From DSWT01 sp035415725 (GTDB lineage: Bacteria; Chloroflexota; Anaerolineae; B4-G1; SLSP01): DNA of 64,000 bases. Below are positions 24,072 to 33,218 of the stretch, piece by piece. Both the position numbers and the translations under genes were made by a program. Below the pieces are notes generated by a model, which saw only the letters and a program-made list of their open reading frames with translations, searched no databases and was not told where the DNA came from. The DNA lies in NCBI GenBank assembly GCA_035415725.1, contig DAOOGN010000008.1:6102-70101 (forward strand). Direction: 5' to 3'. Positions within the stretch are counted from its first letter, which is position 1. Each line of letters starts with the position of its first letter.

Positions 24072-26579
24072 TCAACCCACAAACCATAACGTTTTAACCT
24101 CTACGCACGCCTCGCGCCAGCGCTCCGGCTCCGGGAAGGAGCGCAGGTAATCCAGCAGTTCGAACTTCGGGCCGACGACCAGGCGGGCGGTAAAGACTTT
24201 CTCATCCTGGCTGAATGCGCCTTCAAAAAGCAGTTTCTTCTTCAGCGTCTTGGCGGGAATCTCAAAGGCATAGCCCTCCCCTGCCCTACGGATGTTGACC
24301 GGCGCATACGCCGCCTGGAGTACACGCCGCATCTGCGGGCCGGCGTCGGGGAAATGGGACGATGGCAAGGTGAGCGTCAGTTCCATCCGCGCAAACATTC
24401 CCGGCACAAAGCCCTCCACCCACCCCAGGAAACGCCTACGATAGGCGGGTCCCTCCTCGTTCAACACAGCGACCAACTTCGAGGCATCCCAGGCCTTGAG
24501 CGCAAAGACAGTCTTGCCGTATAGATTGGCGAAGCGGCGGCGGTGGTCCTTGGTGGTGAAGAGGCTTTCTTCTACGGAAAGCAGATTATCGAGTAGATCG
24601 GGGTATTGGGCGAGCCATACCCGCATCATCCAGGCATTGAGCCACGCAGGGTCACGGCCCGCGACTTCTGGCGGCAACCAGACCCGCGCATAGACCGGCT
24701 TGAGCCGCCATTTGACGCGCATCACGTCTTCCAACTCACGCAGGTAGGCTCCACCGGGATGGTGCATCGCATGCCCGGTGATGGCGCGCCGTTGCTCGGC
24801 GTCGGTACATGCGCCGCACGCGAGGCACTGACTTCCCAGGCAGTAACCGTCATCGGCACCGGCAAGCGCCTGCCGGTATTGGTCATAGAGGAAACGTGGC
24901 GTCACATCCGCATGGACAAAGTCCAGCGGGAAGGGGTAGTCCATCCCCTTTTCGCCGAGAAACCCTGCGTTCCATTGACCATGTTCCTCCATCCACCGCC
25001 GCAGTGCATTCCAGTAGCCAGGCGTGAGGGCGATGTCGTAGCAGTAACCTTGCTGCGCCAGCGCCAACACTGGCGCGTGCAGCCAGTATCCGCCCAACGC
25101 GAGCACTTGCGCAACGGCGTACTCGTCCCAGGGCGTCGCCAGGCGGAACTCGAAGCCGTTAGTCTCGCATGCCGATTGAGTCGCGCCAATGATCTGCCGC
25201 CACTCCGTCTCATCGAGAAACAGTCGGTCGTGGCGCAGCGGCGTGAAGGGCATCCGCACCAGCAACCCAAAGCTGAAGATCACCCGCACGCCGCGGTTGC
25301 CGCACTGCCGCAGCGCCTTCAAATGGCTGACAAAAGCACGGAATTCGATCAAGTCCACTTCCGTCTCATGACCGGTGAGAATGTAGAACAGCTTGATCTC
25401 ACGGATCTTCTGGCGCAACAGCCGCGCCAGCACGCTCTCGATGGCCGTGTCTGCAAGGCTCTTGTGCAAAAAAGCGCGCATTCGACGGCTGATACCTTCA
25501 ATGCCGAGGGTGAAGCTGCGCTTGTCGGCGCTGACCTCCGCTTCCAGCAGTCCCGGCAGCGTCGCCAACCCGTCCACACGCTGGCTCTTGAAGCTCACCC
25601 GGTCGTACAGGCGATTCAGCGTCAGCAGTAATGTCAAAATATCCTGATGCGTGTTGAAGTTGAAGCTGTAGAGATCAACTTCGTTCGCCCCTTGCTGCTG
25701 CTTGAGTTGGCGGGCCGCCGCAAGGATTGTCTCTGGCGGCAACTCACGGTATGGCTTGCGCTCGTAGCCCTCGAAGCAGAACGTGCAGAAGGCGGAACAG
25801 CCATAGTTGAGCGGCAATTTCGCCGTCGCGGCTGCGGGGCCATCCAGCAAGGGATAATCGGTCAGGAGATCGTCCCCACGCGGGTCAGTGCACACGGCCT
25901 TCCGCACCGTTTGTAGCGCGAGTTGGCAACCCGCGTGATTCGCGATCCACAAACCCGTCACAGACGCAGCCGCCTGCAACAGTCGCTCCGGCTTAGGCAG
26001 CACCGCGTTCTCCGCCAAAACGCGCAGGAGGGTTTCCACCTGACGCTCGCCCTCGCCGAAGAACAGCGCATCCGCCACACAATCGCCGGTCTCCGTGACG
26101 ATGGCCTGCGCCGCCATGGCGTTGGAGCCGCCGAGGATGAGCGGCGGGAAGGCCGGGTCACGTTCGCTGGCAAGCAGTGGCACGCCGGAATGGTACAACA
26201 GATACGGCAGGTTGATCAATTCCAGCGTGTAGGCGTTGGAGATCAACGCCACGTCGAAGTCCTCGACACTGCGCCAGGACTGCGTCCCCACCAACAACGG
26301 CACCCCGGCCACGGTCAGGCGTTCGCGGTCGTACTGCGGCGGGAAGAAAGCCATGTCGATGTAGGCATTGGGCAACGCGCGGCGCACGGCCTGGAAGAGA
26401 AACAGGTGCGGCGTCGAGCGGTCCACGTCGCGGAAGGGCGACAGCCGCACGATCAACGCGCTGAAGCTCGCCGTCTCGAACGGCGGATTGCCGAACGTGG
26501 GGTTCGGCGCGGGGCGATACAGCGCCGCCTGCTGCATCAAGGCCCAGTTTTGGGTCAGGAACTCCCGATAGTGTGCCAT
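24072..26579 (-). CDS. Large B12-binding-like radical SAM protein
   Basis: An 835-aa radical SAM enzyme. The N-terminal 200 residues resemble the B12-binding-like domain found in front of many radical SAM proteins (VPLLVGTQSWRSVEDFDVAL, PPLILGGSNAMAAQ). The Fe-S motif is YGCSAFCTFCFEGY (C-x3-C-x2-C) near residue 260. A second Cys cluster, CLGSQCLACGAC, lies near residue 590 and may bind another Fe-S centre. The C-terminal 200 residues have no motif I know. It resembles the YgiQ/TIGR03960-like architectures but I cannot name the reaction. No ribosome site is obvious. It is divergent from the eCIS ATPase gene. Confidence 0.8.
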   Translation of the reverse strand: MAHYREFLTQNWALMQQAALYRPAPNPTFGNPPFETASFSALIVRLSPFRDVDRSTPHLFLFQAVRRALPNAYIDMAFFPPQYDRERLTVAGVPLLVGTQSWRSVEDFDVALISNAYTLELINLPYLLYHSGVPLLASERDPAFPPLILGGSNAMAAQAIVTETGDCVADALFFGEGERQVETLLRVLAENAVLPKPERLLQAAASVTGLWIANHAGCQLALQTVRKAVCTDPRGDDLLTDYPLLDGPAAATAKLPLNYGCSAFCTFCFEGYERKPYRELPPETILAAARQLKQQQGANEVDLYSFNFNTHQDILTLLLTLNRLYDRVSFKSQRVDGLATLPGLLEAEVSADKRSFTLGIEGISRRMRAFLHKSLADTAIESVLARLLRQKIREIKLFYILTGHETEVDLIEFRAFVSHLKALRQCGNRGVRVIFSFGLLVRMPFTPLRHDRLFLDETEWRQIIGATQSACETNGFEFRLATPWDEYAVAQVLALGGYWLHAPVLALAQQGYCYDIALTPGYWNALRRWMEEHGQWNAGFLGEKGMDYPFPLDFVHADVTPRFLYDQYRQALAGADDGYCLGSQCLACGACTDAEQRRAITGHAMHHPGGAYLRELEDVMRVKWRLKPVYARVWLPPEVAGRDPAWLNAWMMRVWLAQYPDLLDNLLSVEESLFTTKDHRRRFANLYGKTVFALKAWDASKLVAVLNEEGPAYRRRFLGWVEGFVPGMFARMELTLTLPSSHFPDAGPQMRRVLQAAYAPVNIRRAGEGYAFEIPAKTLKKKLLFEGAFSQDEKVFTARLVVGPKFELLDYLRSFPEPERWREACVEVKTLWFVG

Positions 26580-26652
26580 CAGCCATCATTGTATCTGAAA
26601 GGGGAAAGATGCAAGGGACAGATGGGCACACCTTATCCCCCCCTTGCTGGGG

Positions 26653-26757
26653 TACGATACGTAGCAATGACTTTAGTCGCTGATGGCACAAGCGACTAAA
26701 GTCGCTACTACTGCTCAAGCGACTAAAGTCGCTACTACTGTCTATTATTACCGGGCA
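26653..26757. repeat. Palindromic dispersed repeat, copy 1
   Basis: It begins TACGATACGTAGCAATGAC. It holds the arms GACTTTAGTCGCT (26669-26681) and AGCGACTAAAGTC (26691-26703), then a second tandem copy of the right arm with CTACTACT. Copy 2 at 26851 lacks the extra 27-bp unit. Confidence 0.88.
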
Positions 26758-26758
26758 T

Positions 26759-26817
26759 AGGCGGGCGCGGTCAGAGACCGGCCCAAGCATCTCCCCATAA
26801 TTTGCACTATACCCTTT
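26759..26817. repeat. Dispersed GGTCAGAGACC repeat, copy 2
   Basis: GGGCGCGGTCAGAGACCGGC is followed by CCAAGCATCTCC and ends at ACTATACCC. The same order of blocks is found at 63589-63644, and the core alone at 2835-2866. Confidence 0.75.
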
Positions 26818-26850
26818 GCCCATTCGCGCATTCACCGAACAGGGCTATAC

Positions 26851-26930
26851 TACGATACGTAGCAATGACTTTAGTCGCTGATGGGCCAAGCGACTAAAGT
26901 CGCTACTACTGTTTATTATTACTGGCATTC
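26851..26930. repeat. Palindromic dispersed repeat, copy 2
   Basis: Same 5' end (TACGATACGTAGCAATGAC), the same 13-bp inverted arms and the same CTACTACTG..TATTATTAC tail as copy 1, with only small changes. It ends 15 bases before the eCIS ATPase start codon. Confidence 0.88.
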
Positions 26931-26945
26931 CATAAATGAGAGCGC

Positions 26946-29102
26946 ATGTCCAACGAAAACATAGATCTAAGTCTTCAGTACTTACAAGTCGAACTGGCGC
27001 GCATCGAACTACTGGTGCGCCGCAATGTATTGTGCTGGCAGCTCGCCGGACAGGACCCCCACGACGAATTCCGCGGCCTGCACCTTTCCGACGCCCACAT
27101 CCATGCCCTGTTGAACCGTCCATTCGGTACCAGTTGGGGACAACTCGTCAAACTCGCCCCGGAGGAAGCCCAGGTTTTTGCCGACACGATGGCGCAAATT
27201 ACTGCTTACGCCAGCGAGCTACAGCAGCGCGCCGCGGATGAGGGACATAGCTTGCGTCTGGAATACCTGCGACGCACTTTCGGACTGACGCCATTCGACT
27301 ACGACACCTTTCTGGTTTGCCTTGCCCCGGCTCTGGACTCCAAGTACGAAAAAATCTACAGCTATTTGCAGGACGACGTCACCCGCAAACGTCCCACGGT
27401 CAATCTCGTGCTTGATTTACTGAGCGACCCCGGTCCGGCGCGGCTGTTGGCGCTCGCCCGCTTCACCGACGATGCACCGCTTTTCAAACATCGCCTTCTG
27501 GAAGCCACGACAGATTCGACGGCAGGTTCAGCGCAGCTTCTAGGGCAAATTCTCAGTCCCGACAAAACAGTGATCCATTGGTTGTTGGGCGAATACAAAC
27601 CCGGCGCCAACGTCCAACCCTACGTCAACTTGACAACACCGACGGCAGAGGAAACCCACACCCTGCTCACAGAAACCATCCGCAGGACCCTCACCGTCAC
27701 CGCCGAAATACCGCCGGTGTTTGTCTTCTACGGTCCAGACAAGATGCTGCAAGCCACCGCTGCTGCTTTTTTCGCCCACCAGCACCGTCAGCCTTTGCTC
27801 ACTGTGGACCTGGCGGGTCTGACCACGGCCGGCCTCACGCCGCTCATGGCCCTCCAACTGGCGTTGCGCGACGCCCGTCTCACCGGAGCCGTCCCTTTCC
27901 TTTCGGGATGGGACGCCGTGATGGTCGAGGGCATACCGCCCCTCCCTTTGCTCGACATACTCTTCGCGTATCCGGGGGTTGTAATCGTAGCCGGGGAACA
28001 GGCCTGGCATCCCCACAACATCGAGCGCGAGCGCAACCTGGTATGGTTGGATTTTCCTATCCCCAACTTCGCCCAGCGGTACGCCTTGTGGCGACACTAT
28101 CTCAGCGCTCAACACGGCCATGAGATGCTAGAGGTCACCGACCTGGCCGGGCAATTTCTGCTCACCGGCGGGCAGATTCGAGACGCCGTCGCCACCGCCG
28201 GAGACATTGCCGCGCAGCGCGGACAAGACCTGCAACGGCAACATCTGTTCCACGCCGCGCGCACGCACTCCAACCCGCACCTTTCAGGCCTGGCGCGTAA
28301 AATCGAGCCGCGTTACACCTGGGACGACATCATTTTGCCCACGGATCAACTCGCCCTCCTGCACGAGATCGTCGCCACCGTGCGCGGACGCGCTACGGTA
28401 ATGGAGGTCTGGAGCGTGGGCAACAAGCTCGCTGCCAGCAAAGGCATCACTACGCTCTTCGATGGACCGCCGGGCACCGGCAAGACAATGGCGGCAGAAG
28501 TGATCGCCAACGATCTAAACCTGGACCTCTACAAGATCGACCTTTCTACCGTAGTCAGCAAATACATCGGCGAAACGGAGAAGAATCTGGAACGCATCTT
28601 CTCCGAAGCGCAGAGCAGTAATGCCATCCTTTTTTTCGACGAAGCCGACGCGCTCTTCGGCAAACGCTCGGAGGTCAAAGACGCCCACGATCGCTATGCC
28701 AACATCGAAACAAGCTACTTGCTCCAGCGGATGGAGGCTTACGACGGCGTAACCATCCTGTCGACTAACCTGCGTGCCAATCTGGATGAAGCCTTCACCC
28801 GCCGCTTGCAGTTCGCGGTCGATATTCCCTTCCCCGAAGAAGAATACCGACTGCGCATCTGGACGACGCTGTTCCCGCCTGATGTGCTGCGCACGGCGGA
28901 CCTGGACTTCAGGCTGCTGGCGCACCGCTTCAAACTGGCGGGCGGCAATATCCGCAACATCATCGTTGCGGCGGCCTTCCTTGCTGCCGCCGCCGGCAGT
29001 CCGGTCACAATGCAACATCTGCTCCACGCTGCCCGCCGCGAGCTACAGAAAATGGGGCGATTGGTGAATGAAGCCGATATGGTGATCCCAGAGCCAACCT
29101 GA
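26946..29102 (+). CDS. eCIS-associated AAA+ ATPase (Afp15/Pvc15-like)
   Basis: A 718-aa cytoplasmic ATPase of the kind always found with eCIS clusters. In Afp/PVC it is thought to help load cargo or assemble the particle. The N-terminal 450 residues form the helical, degenerate first ATPase-like part typical of this family (LEYLRRTFGLTPFDYDTFLV). The active AAA+ module has Walker A GPPGTGKT at 507-514, Walker B AILFFDEAD (Asp565-Glu566), sensor TILSTNLRANLDEAFTRRLQ with the Arg finger, and a C-terminal lid. It is first in the cluster, with a 425-bp gap and a separate promoter after it, so it may be transcribed independently. Confidence 0.92.
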   Translation: MSNENIDLSLQYLQVELARIELLVRRNVLCWQLAGQDPHDEFRGLHLSDAHIHALLNRPFGTSWGQLVKLAPEEAQVFADTMAQITAYASELQQRAADEGHSLRLEYLRRTFGLTPFDYDTFLVCLAPALDSKYEKIYSYLQDDVTRKRPTVNLVLDLLSDPGPARLLALARFTDDAPLFKHRLLEATTDSTAGSAQLLGQILSPDKTVIHWLLGEYKPGANVQPYVNLTTPTAEETHTLLTETIRRTLTVTAEIPPVFVFYGPDKMLQATAAAFFAHQHRQPLLTVDLAGLTTAGLTPLMALQLALRDARLTGAVPFLSGWDAVMVEGIPPLPLLDILFAYPGVVIVAGEQAWHPHNIERERNLVWLDFPIPNFAQRYALWRHYLSAQHGHEMLEVTDLAGQFLLTGGQIRDAVATAGDIAAQRGQDLQRQHLFHAARTHSNPHLSGLARKIEPRYTWDDIILPTDQLALLHEIVATVRGRATVMEVWSVGNKLAASKGITTLFDGPPGTGKTMAAEVIANDLNLDLYKIDLSTVVSKYIGETEKNLERIFSEAQSSNAILFFDEADALFGKRSEVKDAHDRYANIETSYLLQRMEAYDGVTILSTNLRANLDEAFTRRLQFAVDIPFPEEEYRLRIWTTLFPPDVLRTADLDFRLLAHRFKLAGGNIRNIIVAAAFLAAAAGSPVTMQHLLHAARRELQKMGRLVNEADMVIPEPT

Positions 29103-29527
29103 GGCGCACCAAATTCGACCCTTTTTGTCGCGTCCAACGACTATTCTCATCACGCCAGTGTTATCCAGGGGGCAAACCAAGGCGCTATGCAACCTGGTGA
29201 GGGTTAAAGAGGGCGTGGCTGAAGTCATAGGCGTTGAAAACGACAAATTCAACAATACAACTTGTACAAACACACCATATCACAAGCTCATATTGCGATA
29301 TTGACTCGATGGGATTTGCATGTATAATGAAGATGGTCAGAGAGACCCAATATATATGTACGCTGAGGCTGCCGTCAGGACGACTGAATCCTCATATAGA
29401 ACGAATAAAGTTGGAGAGTTAGAAAGTAAGAAAATATTGGCCCTCTCCTCTATTCCGCCAAAGCTTGTTTCTCCTGATACAATTGCGAGTCAATGGGAGA
29501 CAGTAGTACCAGAAAGGAAGAAAGAAT
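29103..29527. other. Long A/T-richer leader before the eCIS cargo gene
   Basis: A 425-bp gap, visibly richer in A/T than its neighbours, holding the promoter at 29301-29328. A 78-codon open frame starting at the -10 box (29320) overlaps the next gene out of frame. I think it is untranslated leader. This leaves a 5' UTR of about 190 nt, long enough for regulation. Confidence 0.6.
29301..29328 (+). promoter_or_regulatory. Strong sigma-70-like promoter for the eCIS operon
   Basis: TTGACT at 29301-29306, a 16-bp spacer, and a perfect TATAAT at 29323-29328 directly preceded by TG. The likely transcript start is about 29335, roughly 190 bases before the DUF4157 gene. No other promoter of this quality is visible inside the eCIS cluster. 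Confidence 0.7.
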
Positions 29528-32008
29528 ATGGCAACGCAACAGAGTCAACATGCTGATTCAACAAAAAAAATTGTTACAAAACGCCAATCTCCACAGTTAT
29601 TTGAACAGGAACTGAAGTCCCAGGGCCAAAAGATCTGTCCTGAGGTATTCCAACACATAACCACCTACCCTAAGCAAGCGCCGCCCAACGAAATTCTAAA
29701 GTTACAGCGCACAGCAGGCAACCACGCCGTCTCCGGGTTGATCCAGGCCAAACTTAATGTCGGTCCGGTGAATGATCGCTACGAACAAGAAGCCGACCGT
29801 GTGGCCGATCAGGTCATGCGCACTTCCGCGCCTGGCAATGTCTCCTCCGTACAGCGACAGCCGACGGAGGAAGAGGAAGTTCAATTGAAGCCGCTTGCCT
29901 CCGCCATAACTCCCGTTGTGCAGCGACAGCCGGCGGAGGAAGAGGAAGTCCAATTGAAGCCTCTCGCCTCTACCAGTACACCGGTCATACAGCGCTACCC
30001 GGAGGAAGAAGAGGAAGTCCAACTGAAGCCGCAGGCTGCGCCCTCCATCGTCCCACACCGATCCGGCGGGGGTTTCCAGACCAGCGATGACGTCGAACAG
30101 CAGTTGCGCCTGCTCCGTGGCAGCGGCAGCCCCTTGCCCGCCGGTCTCCGCACCGAGATGGAAGCCCACTTTGGCGTGGATTTCGATGCTGTGCGCGTCC
30201 ACACCGACGGCCAGGCCGACCAGCTCAATCAAAACCTGCGTGCACGCGCCTTTACCCACGGGATGGACATTTATCTGGGATCGAACGAACCCGCTATCGA
30301 CACCGGCGAGGGCAAGCGCCTGTTGGCCCACGAGCTGACCCACGTCGTCCAGCAGACCGGCGGTGGTAAAAAGGCACACCACCAGGCCAAGACTGTGCAG
30401 CGCATTAGCCTGAATCCCCTCGATTGGTTCAGAAAGAAGAAGACCCCGCAACAACGCGAACAAGAACACTTCGACGCATATCGCCAACATCTGGAGGCCA
30501 ATCCGGGCGCGCTCTCCGAAAAAGAGCAGGCGCTTGCTCCAGTGTTCGGGCTTAACGTCGATCAGTCGAAGATGCAAAGCTCGCTTTACAATCCTGAGTC
30601 ATTGAAGAGCAGGGTCAAGCGAGAAGGTTTTGAGTTTGGGTCCAAGGATTGGGAGCGCGGCGGCGACATAGAAACCGCGTTGTCGCGCAACGTCAAAGGC
30701 ACGTACCGCACGATGTTTGGGCAGGAAGATACCCAGACACCATACAACTTCAACACGGCGCAGAACGAACAAGAGAAACAACAGCGCGGCATCTTCCATC
30801 GTTTAATGGTCGCCACCGCCTACGGCAATCACCAGTACCGCCATCGTTCCGGCGAAAATAAAAAGGCCGAGAAGAAATTCGGCGAGAGCAGCAGTTGGGC
30901 CCGGACCGCTTTACCGATGGGGGCGATACTCACGGGCGGCGGACGCTCACAGATCGAATTCGGTAGAGGCGCCGAAAGCGCACTGGGCGAGGGCATCCGT
31001 TGGCTACTACACGGCAACAAAGGCCCCAACCCCATGGATCAGAAGATGGTCGGCAACACCCCCATCAACCAGGACGCCGGGCAGTTTCAACGCACCAGCA
31101 GTCATGGCATCAGCGAGAAGGGCGGTCGTCTGCATGAGACCAAAGTGGGTATGTCCACAGCGGGGCTGCTGCCGAACTTTAACACGGTAGGGATGAACCT
31201 CACCCCCGGCGGCGCCGGAGCTATGCTTCCGACGACCGGCCGTTTCAACGTCAAAAAAGGGCAAAGAATAGGCCATGGCGGGCGGTTCGAAGAAGCCAAG
31301 ACCACGAATTTTTACACCGATATGCATGATCCCGGCTTCATGGCCAAGGCGATGCATGCGGGGGGATATCTCGCCACGCCCTTCGTCGGGCTGTATAAAG
31401 GGCTCAAAGCGCCCTTCGCGGCGTTAGGAAGGGCGATAACGGGTAACAAATCACAACCCGGCCCTAAGTCAGGCTTTTTTAGCGGCGCGCAGAACTTCGG
31501 TGGGCAGCAGGGCCACATGTTGTTCACGTCCAAGAGTCAAAAAGGCCAGAGCAATGTGAATATGGCTATCGAGTCCAACGCACCGGATACGCAAAATATC
31601 ACCGGCCACCTGCACGATATGCGCGCGCGCAGCGAGTCCGAAGGCGTCTTCGGGCAAAGCAAATTCAAGCTGATGGCGAAGCACGGTGTCATCAGCCCGG
31701 CACAGTCACGGCTCATGCCCGAGGGCACGGACAGTATGCGCGCCCGCATCCAGAGTGGAGAAGACTGGCAGCATGTACAAGATGTCGCCTCAACCCTTGA
31801 GAGTGTGAAAACCCGGCAACAGAAGAAGTTGTATCAGCAAGTTTTACCTGCCACTCCCGGCAAAGCCAGGGACATTTACGAGAACCGATACCAACAAATC
31901 CTCAAGTCACGTCAGGGACAAACGACCGGCCTGGGCGACGTGAGTGACGAGTCCCTCGAAGGCGTCTCCAGGCTTTTTGAAAACGAGGAAGAGGAAAAAG
32001 GACACTAG
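29528..32008 (+). CDS. DUF4157-containing putative eCIS cargo protein
   Basis: An 826-aa protein. Residues 1-100 are disordered with the GNHAVSGLIQAKL motif common in front of DUF4157. Three 23-residue repeats (QRQPTEEEEVQLKPLAS type) begin at residue 109. The DUF4157 domain spans about 190-285, with LPAGLRTEMEAHFGVDF, VRVHTDGQADQL and the HELTH zinc-protease-like motif (His268-Glu269, His272). DUF4157 proteins are the best-known eCIS-linked cargo and toxin carriers. The 530-residue C-terminus has Gly-rich segments and no domain I can name, and is the likely effector. GAAAGGA precedes the ATG. It follows the operon promoter. Confidence 0.88.
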   Translation: MATQQSQHADSTKKIVTKRQSPQLFEQELKSQGQKICPEVFQHITTYPKQAPPNEILKLQRTAGNHAVSGLIQAKLNVGPVNDRYEQEADRVADQVMRTSAPGNVSSVQRQPTEEEEVQLKPLASAITPVVQRQPAEEEEVQLKPLASTSTPVIQRYPEEEEEVQLKPQAAPSIVPHRSGGGFQTSDDVEQQLRLLRGSGSPLPAGLRTEMEAHFGVDFDAVRVHTDGQADQLNQNLRARAFTHGMDIYLGSNEPAIDTGEGKRLLAHELTHVVQQTGGGKKAHHQAKTVQRISLNPLDWFRKKKTPQQREQEHFDAYRQHLEANPGALSEKEQALAPVFGLNVDQSKMQSSLYNPESLKSRVKREGFEFGSKDWERGGDIETALSRNVKGTYRTMFGQEDTQTPYNFNTAQNEQEKQQRGIFHRLMVATAYGNHQYRHRSGENKKAEKKFGESSSWARTALPMGAILTGGGRSQIEFGRGAESALGEGIRWLLHGNKGPNPMDQKMVGNTPINQDAGQFQRTSSHGISEKGGRLHETKVGMSTAGLLPNFNTVGMNLTPGGAGAMLPTTGRFNVKKGQRIGHGGRFEEAKTTNFYTDMHDPGFMAKAMHAGGYLATPFVGLYKGLKAPFAALGRAITGNKSQPGPKSGFFSGAQNFGGQQGHMLFTSKSQKGQSNVNMAIESNAPDTQNITGHLHDMRARSESEGVFGQSKFKLMAKHGVISPAQSRLMPEGTDSMRARIQSGEDWQHVQDVASTLESVKTRQQKKLYQQVLPATPGKARDIYENRYQQILKSRQGQTTGLGDVSDESLEGVSRLFENEEEEKGH

Positions 32009-32031
32009 AACCATAAGGATGGTGGCTGACG

Positions 32032-32865
32032 ATGTTACAAGATCTCGACGAAGTTCTGCGGCAGTTGTTGATCCGCGAAATCCCTATCAAAAACAGCGAT
32101 GTGGACATCAAGTTCGACCAACCAAGCCGTGAGTGGGCTTCCCGCCTCAGCCGTCCCACCCTGAATGTCTTTCTCCACGATATTCGGGAAAATGTCCAAC
32201 TGCGTGGTTCGCAGCAATGGGTGATTGAGCATCGCCCCGATGGAACAGCGCTTCAACGGCGCACACCGGTGCGGGTGGCGCTGCATTATATGATCACCGC
32301 CTGGGCCAACGACCCCGACGATGAACACAATCTGCTAGGACGCACGTTGTTGGCCCTCTTCCGCCAGCCGCATCTCCCCAAAGACTTGCTGCCGGATAGC
32401 CTGGTTGATCAACCCGCGCCCATCCCCCTGGAAGTAGCGCAGCAAGACACCCTGCGCAATCCCGCCGATGTGTGGAATGCGTTGGATAACGAGATCCGCC
32501 CTGCCGTCACCTTGATCGTGACCCTGGCGCTCGATCCCTACAAGCCGTTCATCACCCCGTTGGTGCGCACACGTGAACTGCGGATAGGACAATCAGAGCA
32601 CCCCAAAACCAAGGAATTCGTCGCGGGCTTTCCACCCGATGTATTTTGGACCATCGGTGGCACGGTGCATTCGGACAAGCCGCTGGAGGCGCTCAGACTC
32701 AAGTTGGTCGAGCGCGATTTGGTCGTGCCGCTTCAGGCAGAAGGGCGCTTCTCCATCGGAAAACTGCAAGCTGGCGAATACACCCTGGAGCTGGCAGCCA
32801 ATGGAGGCAAGCCCAAACGCCACAAAATTACAGTCCCCGCACCCGACTACGATTTGAAAGTGTAA
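32032..32865 (+). CDS. DUF4255 tail terminator/cap protein (Afp16/Pvc16-like)
   Basis: A 277-aa protein. Residues 1-185 are the DUF4255 (Pvc16 N-terminal) domain: MLQDLDEVLRQLL, PTLNVFLHDIRENVQLR, and the HYMITAWANDPDDEHNLLG block. In Afp/PVC this protein caps the distal end of the tube/sheath and sets assembly stop. Residues about 210-277 (FWTIGGTVHSDKPLEALRLK...) form a small beta domain like the carboxypeptidase-regulatory/Ig type, an addition seen in many eCIS relatives. It starts 23 bases after the cargo gene. Confidence 0.92.
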   Translation: MLQDLDEVLRQLLIREIPIKNSDVDIKFDQPSREWASRLSRPTLNVFLHDIRENVQLRGSQQWVIEHRPDGTALQRRTPVRVALHYMITAWANDPDDEHNLLGRTLLALFRQPHLPKDLLPDSLVDQPAPIPLEVAQQDTLRNPADVWNALDNEIRPAVTLIVTLALDPYKPFITPLVRTRELRIGQSEHPKTKEFVAGFPPDVFWTIGGTVHSDKPLEALRLKLVERDLVVPLQAEGRFSIGKLQAGEYTLELAANGGKPKRHKITVPAPDYDLKV

Positions 32866-33218
32866 AAGCAGTTCATCAGCAGACTTCAACAGAAATATAA
32901 TCAGTGAGAAAAATGGATAGAATCACTGTCACCCAAAAAAGTGGTGTATACCAACACGGTGACAGTCATCAGACCAGAGCTATACCTGCCGCTGGTGATG
33001 AAATGAAAAGGTTAAGGAATGGTGAATAGATATTCCCATTGCGGCCCGCTTTCCCTGGTCGAAGGATTCGCTTTGACAGCCGAACGTTGAAGCATGTCCC
33101 AGCGAAAGGAGGATGATTCGTTATTCGTAACTCGTCATTTGCAATTCGCAATTCGCAATCCGCAGTTCGTAACTTGCAGTTTGTTTTCCTGATTCGTGAT
33201 ACCTAAAAGGAGGTTCAC
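32866..33218. other. 353-bp gap before the sheath gene
   Basis: It contains a stem-loop (32925-32966) and, at 33119-33185, a run of word repeats (TCGTAACTCG, GCAATTCGCAATTCGCAATC style). Just before the sheath gene is an ideal AAGGAGG ribosome site. I see no convincing promoter and no gene. Confidence 0.65.
32925..32966 (+). promoter_or_regulatory. Stem-loop between DUF4255 and sheath genes
   Basis: Arms ACTGTCACC (32925-32933) and GGTGACAGT (32958-32966) enclose 24 bases including a run of six A. It lacks a T-tract. It may be an RNA-processing or stability signal that sets a different level for the high-copy sheath and tube genes downstream. Confidence 0.35.

Larger units (their letters stand above)
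26580..26945. other. Divergent intergenic region built of repeats
   Basis: This 366-bp gap between the radical SAM gene and the eCIS ATPase gene is mostly two copies of one palindromic element (26653-26757 and 26851-26930) with a GGTCAGAGACCGGCCC repeat between them (26759-26817). I see no strong promoter for the ATPase gene. Confidence 0.7.

Noticed and set aside
29320..29556. 78-codon open frame before the DUF4157 gene
   Set aside because: Its start codon lies at the -10 box of the promoter (TATAAT at 29323), it has no ribosome site, and it overlaps the real gene out of frame. I treat it as leader RNA.
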